From a virus, in the IMG/VR virus record IMGVR_UViG_3300037485_002668, positions 35,245 to 99,244 of that record: 64,000 bases of DNA; one strand, written 5' to 3'. Numbering within the stretch: position 1 is the first letter of the stretch; each line of letters starts with the position of its first letter. Of this stretch, positions 1 through 10,700 are shown in pieces. A program made the translations under genes and the position numbers. The notes under the pieces are model-generated. The model had not been told where the DNA came from and ran no database searches. It saw only the letters and a list, made by a program, of their open reading frames with translations.

Positions 1-292
1 CACGGCCTTCACATTGCCACATGAGACCCGTAGACCAATCCAAAATTACTTTAAAATTGTTTGGCAATATTTCAACTTTATAAAAATGCTGGCGGTCAGG
101 GGCGTGGGGATAGTCGTAATAATCGAATATTTTCAACTGGTCGATTTCAATCCGTACCTGGTGGTTTGATAGTTTATCCGCGACATGGCGAACTTTCATG
201 GGTGGCTGATAGTCGATAAAATTCAGGATGCCGCGGGTCATGAGATCACGGCTGATTAAAAAATCCAGGGAAGCGGTGTCATAACGAATCAT
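1..292 (-). CDS. Partial protein with a DUF1566-like motif (cut by window edge)
   Basis: Open from ATG at 292 to the left edge, so only about 97 N-terminal residues are present. The last residues contain ILDWSTGLMWQ, which resembles the TGLMW signature of DUF1566/Lcl_C (C-type-lectin-like) domains often found on phage and bacterial surface proteins. It is the last visible gene of the tail-tip block, so a receptor-binding or tail-tip role is plausible. The domain call rests on one motif because the rest lies outside the window. Confidence 0.6.
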   Translation of the reverse strand, partial: MIRYDTASLDFLISRDLMTRGILNFIDYQPPMKVRHVADKLSNHQVRIEIDQLKIFDYYDYPHAPDRQHFYKVEILPNNFKVILDWSTGLMWQCEGR

Positions 293-295
293 TTT

Positions 296-727
296 TTATT
301 GCCTTTCAATTACAAGTCCATACACAAAAGCTGGCGGGGGTGCGGGATTGGTATTTCTTTTAATAAAGTCTTCAATTTCGGCGGGTTGGTCGGAATAGAC
401 GGTCACGCGGCCATAGTGTATACCCCGTTCGGTAACGGGTTTATTTTCGAGCGTCCAGTAAACCATATAATTATCATAAGCGGTATATTCTGATTTACGA
501 TTGGGGTCATAAGCCCCTACCGCAGCCGCCGATAAAACAGGCGGTTTACCGTATATGACAGGGGGTCTTAAATCGAAATTGTGCGTGGCAATATCTTCGT
601 AAACATGCCAGGTGCAATTGGATTCTAATTTTAATTCCCAGGTATCAGAGTCCGGGGCAGACTTTTGGTAAAGATAAAAATGAACGCCGCCGGTACAGTC
701 GATACATTTTAGAAGTTTTTGAGTCAT
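296..727 (-). CDS. Tail-region protein of unknown function
   Basis: 143 residues from ATG 727, preceded by GAGG; an upstream in-frame start would extend translation back into the hairpin element. There is a CIDC pair near the N terminus and no signal peptide or membrane segment. It lies between the beta-helix protein and the lectin-like gene, 3 bp from the latter, so it is probably a tail-tip or fibre accessory protein. No family recognised. Confidence 0.7.
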   Translation of the reverse strand: MTQKLLKCIDCTGGVHFYLYQKSAPDSDTWELKLESNCTWHVYEDIATHNFDLRPPVIYGKPPVLSAAAVGAYDPNRKSEYTAYDNYMVYWTLENKPVTERGIHYGRVTVYSDQPAEIEDFIKRNTNPAPPPAFVYGLVIERQ

Positions 728-737
728 GACCTTGGCC

Positions 738-774
738 TCACAGTCATCCCTCCCCACGGGCAAGCCGTGTGGTG
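738..774 (-). repeat. Dispersed hairpin element 1
   Basis: Stem 752-759 / 765-772 with loop GCAAG and one mismatched pair; the flanking GTCAATCAT-like half is degenerate (cagtcat). It lies between the beta-helix gene and the 143-residue gene. Confidence 0.75.
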
Positions 775-781
775 ATGGGGG

Positions 782-1972
782 TTACCAGACGTTTTCTTCG
801 TCCCATTGCCAGCCACCGGTGAGGGCGGAAACTTTTACACGATTGGTGTCGCCGAACTGACGTTCAATTCTCCAGATTAGGGCTTTCGTAAAAGGTATCT
901 GAGGATTGCCAGTTTCGATGGTACAGGTATCACCGATGTCGGACATGAGATCAACTAATTCACATTCAAATTCCAGCAGGACCAGACCGTTTTTGTAAAT
1001 CGAATAGGCACGCTTGGCGGTCTTGAGCGCCTGGCTGGAAGAAACGGATTGCGTAAATTCATCGCCGCCCATACACCAAAAGCTGCGGGCATCGCCGTCA
1101 ATATCATCAAAAAATGCCAGGTATGGGTCGGCAGTCAGGTCAGCGCCCGCGGCATAAATATCGGAACTGGTATCCAGGCAATGCAAATCTTCACTGCCGC
1201 CAACGATACTGACCAGATTGTTGTTGACACTTTTGCTATGCAACGAATGCAAGCCAGGGGCGGTCGCATCCGATGAACAATTACAATCAGACTCAGAACT
1301 GAAAGTTCCGTCAAAATCATTATTATCCGAATCAAAGACAGCGTTATTTTTGGCAATCACCGTGCCGGTATTCGCGCCATTTACACGGATACCGTAACTG
1401 TTCAGGTAGACGGTATTGTTGTAAATATAGGCGGTGTGACAATCTTCGATATTCACACCAGCTCCGTTATGATTATAAATAAAATTATTGTAAAGGCGAA
1501 CATTGGCATCCGCATGGTCAATCCAAATGCCGTGACAGGTATCCACCCGGTCGCCATAAAATAAATTATACGCGATTAGAACTTCGGAAGCGGCGCCTGA
1601 ATTTTCCCACCAGATACTATAGTGACTGGCGTCCACATCGGTCGAATCAAATGCAATGCCTTCAATGCGGCAATAGTTGGTGAAATTTTTAATCGTATAA
1701 CCGTTGATGCCGGTGTAATTAATCGTGAACCCTGTGCCCGCGGTACCCGTGTGGCGCTCAGCCGTGGGGGTATAGACGCGGGGGTAACGGGTAGCATCCA
1801 CGACCCATCCGTTCATCATAAACGATTCATTCAGCACCGAATCGTTATAACAAGCGGCCTGCTCAATCGTATCGGCGGCAACCAGGTCGCCGTTTTTAGC
1901 CGCTTCCCAGAGAGTCAGCGTGGCGTAATTGCGGCCGGCGGAACCAACCGTGCTGGTATTGACCGTGGGCAT
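782..1972 (-). CDS. Right-handed beta-helix tail fibre/spike protein
   Basis: 396 residues. The region from about residue 90 to 290 is made of short repeating N/D-rich strands (YNNFIYNHNGAG, YIYNNTVYLNSYG, VIAKNNAVF) typical of parallel beta-helix, pectate-lyase-like proteins. The first residues (TVGSAGRNYATLTLWEAA) match the usual lead-in of such phage proteins. The C-terminal ~80 residues form a separate mixed domain. These folds serve as spikes or depolymerising fibres; I see no clear catalytic residues, so receptor binding versus glycan cleavage is undecided. Confidence 0.75.
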   Translation of the reverse strand: MPTVNTSTVGSAGRNYATLTLWEAAKNGDLVAADTIEQAACYNDSVLNESFMMNGWVVDATRYPRVYTPTAERHTGTAGTGFTINYTGINGYTIKNFTNYCRIEGIAFDSTDVDASHYSIWWENSGAASEVLIAYNLFYGDRVDTCHGIWIDHADANVRLYNNFIYNHNGAGVNIEDCHTAYIYNNTVYLNSYGIRVNGANTGTVIAKNNAVFDSDNNDFDGTFSSESDCNCSSDATAPGLHSLHSKSVNNNLVSIVGGSEDLHCLDTSSDIYAAGADLTADPYLAFFDDIDGDARSFWCMGGDEFTQSVSSSQALKTAKRAYSIYKNGLVLLEFECELVDLMSDIGDTCTIETGNPQIPFTKALIWRIERQFGDTNRVKVSALTGGWQWDEENVW

Positions 1973-2709
1973 TAGGGCTTCTCCGTGACAATATTTTTCC
2001 GCAAGGGGACGTCAAAGCGGGGCGGCATCGAAACCCGTTGATCCTCAATGACTTCCTGGAAACGGGTGGTATTGGAAAATTTATAATCGGCCTGAATGCG
2101 GGTAATCAGGCTTTTGAAAGCTTGCGAATCCGTGGCGGAAGTGGCCAGGTTTTGCAAGGTACGATTCGTGTTCAAATGCTGGCGGTAATTTATTTTAAAC
2201 TTGCGGTGTTTGGCGGCGTGGGGTTGACGCAAGGCTTTAATTTCTTTTTCATCAGCGAATTCAGCATCGGGAATATACAAGACCAAAAATTCCCGCAAGT
2301 CATTTTTACCATGGGATTTGGATTTTAAAAAATGGCGGGTCGGGTCCAGGTCGCTAAAGATTCGCAGCGCGCCGAAATGTGTTAATAAGTCGGGTTTCAC
2401 TTTTTCCAAATCCAGGGGGGCGCGCCAGCGGTCAATGGGGCGGTAATGCGGGAGCGCGGGCATGTGGCGAAAGGGGACGGCGGGGCGCGGCACCAGGTGG
2501 TAGGTTTTGTCGATTTCGTAAAAGTAAAAGCGCTGGCAATATTTATCGAACAGGGCGGGGACGAAGGGGATTTCCAGCGCGGGCGGGGTGGTGCCGCGGA
2601 TTAGCATGTGCGCCCAATCGCGAAGGATATCTGTGTCGGAATAGACTTCGAGAATATCGCCGTCATCGTAGACGGGGGAGTCGGAAATTTTCAGGACTAG
2701 TTCGGCCAT
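1972..2709 (-). CDS. Tail-associated protein of unknown function
   Basis: 245 residues from ATG 2709. The start codon abuts the conserved GACAGCC of hairpin element 2a, leaving no ordinary Shine-Dalgarno site. The stop shares a base with the beta-helix gene start. Rich in aromatic residues and prolines, no recognisable domain. Position between two tail genes suggests a tail-tip or baseplate component. Confidence 0.7.
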   Translation of the reverse strand: MAELVLKISDSPVYDDGDILEVYSDTDILRDWAHMLIRGTTPPALEIPFVPALFDKYCQRFYFYEIDKTYHLVPRPAVPFRHMPALPHYRPIDRWRAPLDLEKVKPDLLTHFGALRIFSDLDPTRHFLKSKSHGKNDLREFLVLYIPDAEFADEKEIKALRQPHAAKHRKFKINYRQHLNTNRTLQNLATSATDSQAFKSLITRIQADYKFSNTTRFQEVIEDQRVSMPPRFDVPLRKNIVTEKP

Positions 2710-2710
2710 G

Positions 2711-2747
2711 GCTGTCAATCATCCTTCCACCCAGACAAGCTGGGTGG
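2711..2747 (-). repeat. Dispersed hairpin element 2a
   Basis: Perfect 8-bp stem CCACCCAG/CTGGGTGG, loop ACAAG, with intact GCTGTCAATCAT flank. It lies directly beside element 2b. Confidence 0.9.
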
Positions 2748-2755
2748 TGGGTTTT

Positions 2756-2792
2756 GCTGTCAATCATAATTCCCCACGGGCAAGCCGTGGGG
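2756..2792 (-). repeat. Dispersed hairpin element 2b
   Basis: Perfect stem CCCCACGG/CCGTGGGG, loop GCAAG, GCTGTCAATCAT flank. Only 8 bp separate it from element 2a, with no gene between, as expected if a cassette was lost by recombination between elements. Confidence 0.9.
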
Positions 2793-2796
2793 TGGG

Positions 2797-4278
2797 TTAG
2801 TTGTTGATGCCGGGGCAAAAAAGGGTTTGGGATTTCTTTTTGCCGTACAGCTTGTAACTGGCGTTGGTTATGTCCGTTAGCGGCCAGGTCTTGACGGCGG
2901 CGTGTTCACGGGTGACATAATCGAACGCATATTCTACAATAAATTCGTTAATAAACTGGTCGTGGCCTACCAGCGGGTTGGTGATCACCGTGGGCGTCAG
3001 GGCGGCCAGACCAAAGTCCGGGTGAAACAATAACAGGCGCAACTTACCGCTTAACATTTGACCCATCTGCGCCAGGGAGTGAGGCAACACGACCAGCAAC
3101 GCTTGCATAATCGTATGCGGCTCATCAAAAGACAACGTAATCGTATTCGTTTTATCGGTATGGTACGCTTCATTGAATGAATAGTCCAGGGTGGTTTCAT
3201 CGGTGACGCCGGTGCCGCCGACATCGATATAATCATCGGCCAGGCCGGCGTAATCGCTGAGCAGTTCGTAAATAATTTCGGCGACGGTCTTGGCTTCGAA
3301 ATTAGCCGAAACCCGAAACGTCAGCACATCCCCTTCGGTGGGGGAATTCCAATCGGCGGCGGCGATTTTAATTTGCGAATCCGTGGCATCGGTCACATCA
3401 TAAAAATCGGCCAGAGTGGAACCGTTATTGGAATAATCGTTGGGGCCTGTAATTTGGAACGTAGAACCGCCTGCGCCCAGGGTGATCGTCCATTCGCCTA
3501 CGTACGCGCCCGTATAGACCGTGACTGCGTCCAGCGAAGACAGCGCGCCATCGTTCCACGTGAAACTGGTGACCAGGTGACCAGAGTTACTGGCGCGTAG
3601 CGTGGGCGTGGGACTGCTGGCGTAAATGCGCACGGGCTTATCGAAAAATTGCGATAGCAGATTATCCACCCGCAGCACCGCTTCCTGGCCTGTCCAGACA
3701 AACGGTTCGCGTACCAGACCTTTAAACACCGTGAGGGAATTGGCGTTACCGTCCAGGCGGAGATTCACCTGCACTAAATTGTTGGTAATGGGAAGCGTGG
3801 CCACCATGGAACCCGTGGCATACGTGGCACCCAGCGCGCCCACCCAGCCGATTTGATTGGCGCTGGCGGACGTTAACGTAAACGATTCCAGATTGTCGCC
3901 GTCCGTAATGGTGACTACATCGCCAATGGCAAACGTACCCAGGCCGGCGTTTAAGTCCATGGGGTTATTGGTACTGGCCTCGGCGGTAATGCGTTGAATG
4001 CGTTTGAACTTCGCGCCTGAGCGACCGGTGAAACTGGCGTAATATTCATTCGGGTCGGAAAAGACAATTTCAATATCCTGGAGAATAACTTCACCGCTGA
4101 AGGCGGGGTCAATTTCAATTTCGCCCGAAATTTGCGAAATGGTACGCACGCCTTTGACGCCGTTCAAAGTGATATTTTCACCATCGGGATCTAAAATCAC
4201 TTCCAGGTAAGGCTTGGCCCCGGCGGGGTTTTCCAACAACGTTTGCCAGCCGACGGGCAGGGAAGTTTTTGCGGGCAT
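2797..4278 (-). CDS. Tail tip/baseplate-type structural protein
   Basis: 493 residues, beta-rich, with repeated T/S/G/N-rich strands and no membrane segment. It overlaps the preceding gene by one base (4278) and follows the tape measure gene by one small gene, the position of distal-tail and tail-hub proteins in long-tailed phages. N-terminal residues 20-100 contain alternating hydrophobic strands (YLEVILDPDGENITL). No specific family recognised; the structural role is inferred from position and composition. Confidence 0.65.
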   Translation of the reverse strand: MPAKTSLPVGWQTLLENPAGAKPYLEVILDPDGENITLNGVKGVRTISQISGEIEIDPAFSGEVILQDIEIVFSDPNEYYASFTGRSGAKFKRIQRITAEASTNNPMDLNAGLGTFAIGDVVTITDGDNLESFTLTSASANQIGWVGALGATYATGSMVATLPITNNLVQVNLRLDGNANSLTVFKGLVREPFVWTGQEAVLRVDNLLSQFFDKPVRIYASSPTPTLRASNSGHLVTSFTWNDGALSSLDAVTVYTGAYVGEWTITLGAGGSTFQITGPNDYSNNGSTLADFYDVTDATDSQIKIAAADWNSPTEGDVLTFRVSANFEAKTVAEIIYELLSDYAGLADDYIDVGGTGVTDETTLDYSFNEAYHTDKTNTITLSFDEPHTIMQALLVVLPHSLAQMGQMLSGKLRLLLFHPDFGLAALTPTVITNPLVGHDQFINEFIVEYAFDYVTREHAAVKTWPLTDITNASYKLYGKKKSQTLFCPGINN

Positions 4279-4700
4279 TACGCAACCCTCCCGAAAAAAT
4301 GCAACTGCGTTTCGTACCGGGCGGCGCGGCGGCCATAGGTGATAATTTCCATATAGTTCGGGTCGAGAATCATATCCATGTACGTGCCGGCGACCTCCAG
4401 GTAACGGTAATAGACGCGGACTTTATAATTGTTCGCAATGACGGCGCGGACTTTTGTTAAAGTGGACAGATATTCGTGAAAAATATCCAAGTCCAAGCGC
4501 CAATGTTCACGGTTACTGGCGGCGGCGGAAACCTTAGTGGGGTCATAAAGCGTGGGGTAAGCGTCATTCGTTTCAAGCGTGAACAGATTATTGACCGTAT
4601 AAATCTGGGCGGCGTTAATTTCCATTTCGTCAAAATCGTAGGCGGTACCCCAGGCGGCGCCGTTATAAAGTTGAATGCGGGTAACGTTGACGGCAGGCAT
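4278..4700 (-). CDS. Small tail protein downstream of tape measure
   Basis: 140 residues, single-base overlaps with both neighbours, so translationally coupled with the tape measure gene. A beta-rich small protein in this slot is commonly a distal tail or tape-measure-associated component. No family identified. Confidence 0.65.
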   Translation of the reverse strand: MPAVNVTRIQLYNGAAWGTAYDFDEMEINAAQIYTVNNLFTLETNDAYPTLYDPTKVSAAASNREHWRLDLDIFHEYLSTLTKVRAVIANNYKVRVYYRYLEVAGTYMDMILDPNYMEIITYGRRAARYETQLHFFGRVA

Positions 4701-7700
4701 TATGACCTCCCGAAACTGGTGACAGTGGTAATATTTTTCGAGCGGTCACGATACCAGCGTTCGGATTTCTTTTTGAACTCCACCCAGGCACTCGGGTCGC
4801 CGCTGTGAACGATCACATCGAAATTCAGGTCCACGTTGGACGTGGCGGGTTTGGCGTTCGGGAAAACGTTGGGGTCGCCCGTGGAAATGAACTGACGCCA
4901 GTTGGGTTCGGGGTATTTGGAAACCACGCCTTCAGGGATTACGACTTCGTTGCGTTTTAGTTTGGCGATAACTTCATCGGCGGCGATAAGGCCGGTGTGG
5001 GCGGTGACATCGTAGCCGAAACCGCCGGTATGGAGTGGGGGCGGGGTTGGCGGTGGCGTACCGTTATTGGCGGCGGCCAACCACTCCATTAATGCCTGAA
5101 GTTGAGCGTAAGCCTTAGTTAAATCCAGGTCAATTTCAATTTTCTTTTGATTATATGTATCAATTAAAGTATTTAAATCATCTTCAAGCTTTTTTAATTG
5201 ATTCTCAAATTCAGTAATTTCTAAATCGATTTCAAGTTGTTTGTTGTTATAAGTGGTATATAGTTCGTCTAACTTTTTCTTGAGTGCTTCGATTTGGTCT
5301 ATCGCTTCTTGTTTAACAGCATCTTTGGCCGCGTTTTCATCCAGGACACCGCCAGCATCGGTAAATTTTTTCTTTAATTCCTCAAGTTGCGCCGCCATGT
5401 CTTTATACGCCTGGCTGTTTGGATCGAGCGTAGCCAGAAAGTCTTGCATTCTGAAAATCATGGCGTTAATTTGTTCGTCTGCGCCAGTGGTATTGAAATC
5501 GATTTTAAAATAAGTCAGTTTATCAAGCGCCTTAGTGGCAGTATCAAAATCGGTAGAAAATTGGTCGTAATCGGCAAAAAGCGTATCCAGCATTTCACCC
5601 CAGTTAATTACCAATGCGTGCGTTTGGCCTGAGATACCTTCGAGCAACTTTTGAATTTCATATAGATTAGGCGGTGTATTACTTCCCATCCGTGCTAAAA
5701 TTTCATTTAATGATTTTACATTAGAAGTTATTTTTGCACGGTCAATTTCAAACGCATGTGTCAGTAAACTTTTTTCTTTTAATTTATCAGTAATGCTTTT
5801 TTGAATATCCATAATTTGAAATTCAATTTTTTCACGATTGGCATTGAATTCTACCTCAAGACTAATTTTCTCTTTTTCTAAATCCGCTATGGTTTTATTC
5901 AAATCAGTAATGGCAGCCTCTACTTTATTTTTTAAATCAGCGGCCATTGAATTTAATTGTAGATTGTTTGCGATTAGCCACTCGTTTAGCGTTCCCTGAT
6001 AACCGTTCATGACGGCTAAAGCGTACTGAGCTTTGTAAATGTTATCGGTCAGGTCTTTGTACGCTTGCGACTGGGGATCGAGGGTTGCCAAAAGTGCTTG
6101 ATTGTCAGCAATTGCCGCTTGCAAATCCGCAGTCATTTGTGGAAATTGAATATTTCCATAATAATTTTTCAATTCCAAAGCTTTTTCCGCTAACGACCCG
6201 AGTCCCGTAATTTGCGATGTAACAGCATCCGCCAACTCCGTAGTTAAACCACCGGTCGCGGCAGTTGCAGCAAGTAATTGTTCTACCAGAGTTTGTAAAG
6301 GTTCGGCTGCATTATTTAGTGCTAAATTGTTTTCCAACAACCATTCGTTCAAAGTCCCCTGGTAACCGTTTAAAACCGCCACAGCGTATTGCGCCTGCAT
6401 AATCGCATCCGCCATGTCTCTATATGCTTGTGACTGTGGATCCAATGTAGCCAGTAAGGCTTGATTTTGCTGGATGGTGTTCAACAAATCGGTTTCGATA
6501 GTCATGTTCGGCATTTCGCCAAAATATTTTTTCAGACGAATTGCCTCTTCCGCCATACTGGTTAAGCCAGTCAGCGAGGAATCAAAAGCCGCGCCTAATT
6601 CAGCGGTAATCCCGGTGGTCGATTCAACAGCGGCTTTAAATTGATCCGCTAACGTTTCTATCTGGGCAGCCTGATTATTCAGGTGTAAATTATTATTTAA
6701 AAGCCACTGATTGAAATCACCCTGGAATCCGTTCATAACTGCCAGGGCGTATTGTGCCTTATAAATATTGTCAGCTAAATCGCGATAAGCTTGTGACTGT
6801 GGGTCCAGCGTAGCAAGTAACGCCTGGTTGTTTGCGATTGCGGCTTCCAAATCTGCTGTCATTTGTGGAAACTTAATATTCCCGTAGTAATTTTTAAGCT
6901 CTAAAGCTTTGTCGGCTAATGATCCAAGCCCGGTGATTTGAGAAGTAACCGCATCTGCCAGTTCAGCGGTCAATCCACCAGTGGCTGCAGTAGCCGCCAG
7001 TAGCTGGTCAATCAAAGTTTGAAGTGGTTCTGCTGCATTGTTAAGCGCCAGGTTGTTTGCTATTAACCATTCGTTCAGCGTGCCTTGAAATCCATTCATG
7101 ACGGCTAAAGCATATTGCGCTTTATAAATATTATCAGATAGGTCTTTATATGCCTGAGAAGTTGGATCTAACGTAGCTAAAAGTGCTTGGTTGTTGGCAA
7201 TAGCCGCCTCCAGGTCTGCGGTCATTTGTGGAAATTCGATGTCGCCAAAATATTTTTTCATTTCCAGTGCACGATCAGCCAGGTCACCAAGACCTTTCAC
7301 TGTGTCTTTAAACTGATTCCCTAACTCTTCAGTCAAACCAATCCCGAGCTGGAAAGCATCCACAAATTGTTCCTGGAAAGTTTGGACAGCGGCAGTCGTG
7401 TTGTTTAATGTAATATTGTGGAGTCGCAAGTATTCGTCTATACTGGCAACTTCACCACGTGCCACAGCCAGTGCGGCCTGGGCTTTCCAGATTTCATCTT
7501 GTAAATCACGGTACGCCTGAGACGTGGGATTCAAAGTTCCCAGTAAAGCTTGGTTGTCCGCGATAGCTTGCGCTAAAGCTTGTTCCATTTCGCCAGTCGG
7601 CATGTTAAAATATTCTTTTACCCTTAACAATTCGTCTGCCAAAGAACCTAATCCCTGACGACTGGAATCGAAAGCGCTGGAAAGTTCGGAAGTCAAACCA

Positions 7701-10700
7701 GTTATGTCAATCGATTCCAAAAAATTGGCGGCTAGTTCATGTAACGCTGCGAAGGTAGCTTCCGCCCCGTTAGCCATGGCATCTAAAACTGTTTTGGTAG
7801 TGCTTAGTGTGATATTATATTTTGTGAAATATTCGTCTATGGAACCTACTTCACCACGCAATACAGCTAATGCCGCTTCCGATTTCCAAATGCTATCTTG
7901 AAGTTCACGATATGCCACTGAAGTTGGATCAAGCGTAGCCAGCAATCCTTTGTTGTCAATGATCGCTGCTTGCAAGTCACGTTCCATGCTGGGAAATTTT
8001 ATATCACCAAATTTCGCTCGCAACTGAACGGCGTTATCGGCTAAATCTGTCATCCCCTTTTGTGACTTTTCGAAGGCACTCAGCCAATCACCTGAAAGTA
8101 ATTTGCGCCCGGCTTTTTCAAATTCTTCCCCCATCTTCTCAGCATCCTGTGCAATCTTTTGTTTCTGCATCCCCTCATTTAATTCCGCTAATTTGGCGGT
8201 TACCCAAACCAGTGCATCGCCAGAAAGCACCCCACTGTCACGTAATGCTTCTAATCCGGAGATTTGTTCCCGTAATGGCGCGCTTGAATCTAAAAGTTTC
8301 CCGTACAGACCATCCAGTTTATCCATTACTTGCTGGTATTCATAAGATCCGGCTTGCAATTTAGGTAATAGTTCGGAATAGGCGTTGATTTGTTCCATTA
8401 CGCCATCGGTTGTTTCAATGCCCAACTCAGAAAGTTTTTTCAAAAGTTCCTGGTGTTCGGTAAGTTGAACATTCGATTGACTTAGCTTTTCACGTAATTG
8501 GTCAATCGCCATCATGACATTTTCATATTCAATCGAATCTTTACTAAGATTCGCGGCCACGCCTTCCAGCATCTTGATTTGATCCGCTAAAGGCGTATCC
8601 GATGCCGTCAACTTCTGAATAAGACTATTAATATTTTCGGTTGCAACCTGATATTCAGCGGAACCGATTTGCATGGTAGTCGCTAAGGCGTACCACTGTT
8701 TTATCTGTTCGTCAATTGGTGCATTTGAATCGACCAACTTACTAAGCGCCTGGCCAATTTTATCATAAAGTTGACGGTATTCGTAAGAATTTACATCCAA
8801 TTGAGCGGCCAGTAACGTCCAACTTTGAACTTGTTTTAATACCGATGCCTGGGTTTCAACGCCTGCCGCATCCATTGCTTCGTTAAATTTTTCCTGAGCG
8901 GATTTTGCTTTTTCTATTACCTCGCCGGTATTATTTAGCTGTAAATTATTCGCCAATAGCCAGGAATTGAATTCACCCTGATAGCCATTCATGACCGCCA
9001 GGGCATATTGAGCTTTGAAGATATTATCAGCTAAATCTTTATACGCTTGAGATGCCGGATCTAAAGTAGCCAAAACAGCTTGATTGCCCGCAATCGCAGC
9101 TTCTAAGTCAGCCGTCATTTGTGGAAATTTTATATCACCATAATAGTTTTTCATTTCGATGGCTTTGTCCGCCAGAGAACCCAGGTCGGTTATTTGAGAT
9201 TTGACGGCATCGGCTAAGGCGGTGGTAAGGCCACCTAATTTTTCAATTGATTCCTGAATACTATCGGCAAAAGTCTTTTGACCTTCAGTGGCACGTTCGG
9301 ATGCATAGTTAGCCGCTAACATTTCATCACCCGTACCTTCGACCCGAATCGCTAAATTTTCAAACCATTGTTCCGTACTGGAAACTTCACCCCGTAAGAC
9401 TGCCATCGTTGCCTGCGCTTCCCAAACCTGGATAGTCATTTTTTTGTAAGCATCGGAAGTTGGGTCCATGGTTGCAAGCAAGCGTAAATTCCCCTGCACG
9501 TTTTCATTTATTAAATCAGCCAGTCCCTTTTGACCCCAATCGGCCTTGCCGAATTGTTCCTGATTCTTTGCCGCAACGTCAATTAAATATTGCAAGTCTT
9601 CAGTGGCTTTGGTAAAACTATTATCAAAAGTAAAGGCGCGGGTTAACCGTTCCAATTCAGCCGTGTTGTTCTTTAGTTTATCGGTAAATTCTTTTTGGAT
9701 TTTTTCGCCTAAATCTTTAAAGCCTTCACCCATGTTTTTCATGTTTGCGCCAATGGTAACCATTACTAAAAAGGCTTGATTGGTATTGTTCAGACTGGTC
9801 AATAGTTTTGATTCAAAATCATTGGCAAGGTTATTTACTAATTCGTCAAGGGTTGTAATTTGCGTACCTAAATCACCCAGGCTGTCTTTCATATCATTGA
9901 CAGTAATTCCGGTTTTTTCGGCGGAACCGCCTAACACATCCATCAATAATGACGCGGCTTGCAATCCCAAAGAAACAGGATCAAGGCCGCCTTTTAAAAA
10001 GCCAGTTACTGTACTTGTTAATAAATCGACCGCCTTAGAACCCGTATCACCTAAGCCTAAAAACTTTTTCGCAACGTCACCGATTTGACCGGCGTATTCA
10101 GTCCAGTCTTTTGCGCCTTTCTCCGATTTTTGTGAAAGTCCCTCTACCTGTTCCTGGCTAATCCCCGCCTGAGCGACAAAAGCCTCCCAGCCTTTGGTAT
10201 CGCCAATTTTTTCGTAAAGCGATTTGATATTACCTAAAAGTTGTTTTTCACCATAGGCATCGCCCAACTCTTTGGCAACGGGTATCAACGCCGCCTGATT
10301 TGCAATCTGTTCGCGAACGGAAGAGGTTAATTCGATACCGGCATCGGTTAACATTTGAAGCCCAGTCTTTTGAGCATCGATAGCACTATTTGACCGATCC
10401 ATCTCTTCCATTAAGGAAACGATTCGATCCTCGACCATCTGATAACCAGTGGAGCCCTCCACCAATTTAGAACGAACGTCTTGTAATTGGGAAATTTGTT
10501 TTTCAATAGGTGCATTGGTATCAACAACCTTATCAATAGTTTCTTTTATTTTTTTGGTTAACTGGTCGTAATAGCCTGAACCCTTTTCAACCTGATCTGA
10601 TAAGGCTGAAAATTTATCGATTTGTTTCGTATTGTTTTCTAATAGGTCAACACCTGCGTCACTAAGTCCTTTGATAAGCAATTCCTGTTTCGATAGGTGT

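Noticed and set aside
1-292. Diversity-generating retroelement linked to the DUF1566-like gene
   Set aside because: No reverse transcriptase or template repeat was seen in the window.
2379-2807. 142-residue plus-strand ORF
   Set aside because: Shadow of minus-strand tail genes, running through two hairpin elements, with Gly/Arg-rich composition typical of antisense frames.
5380-9540. Tape measure repeats as a CRISPR or DNA satellite
   Set aside because: Repetition is at protein level inside one reading frame, with diverged DNA, and explained by the tape measure's repeat design.
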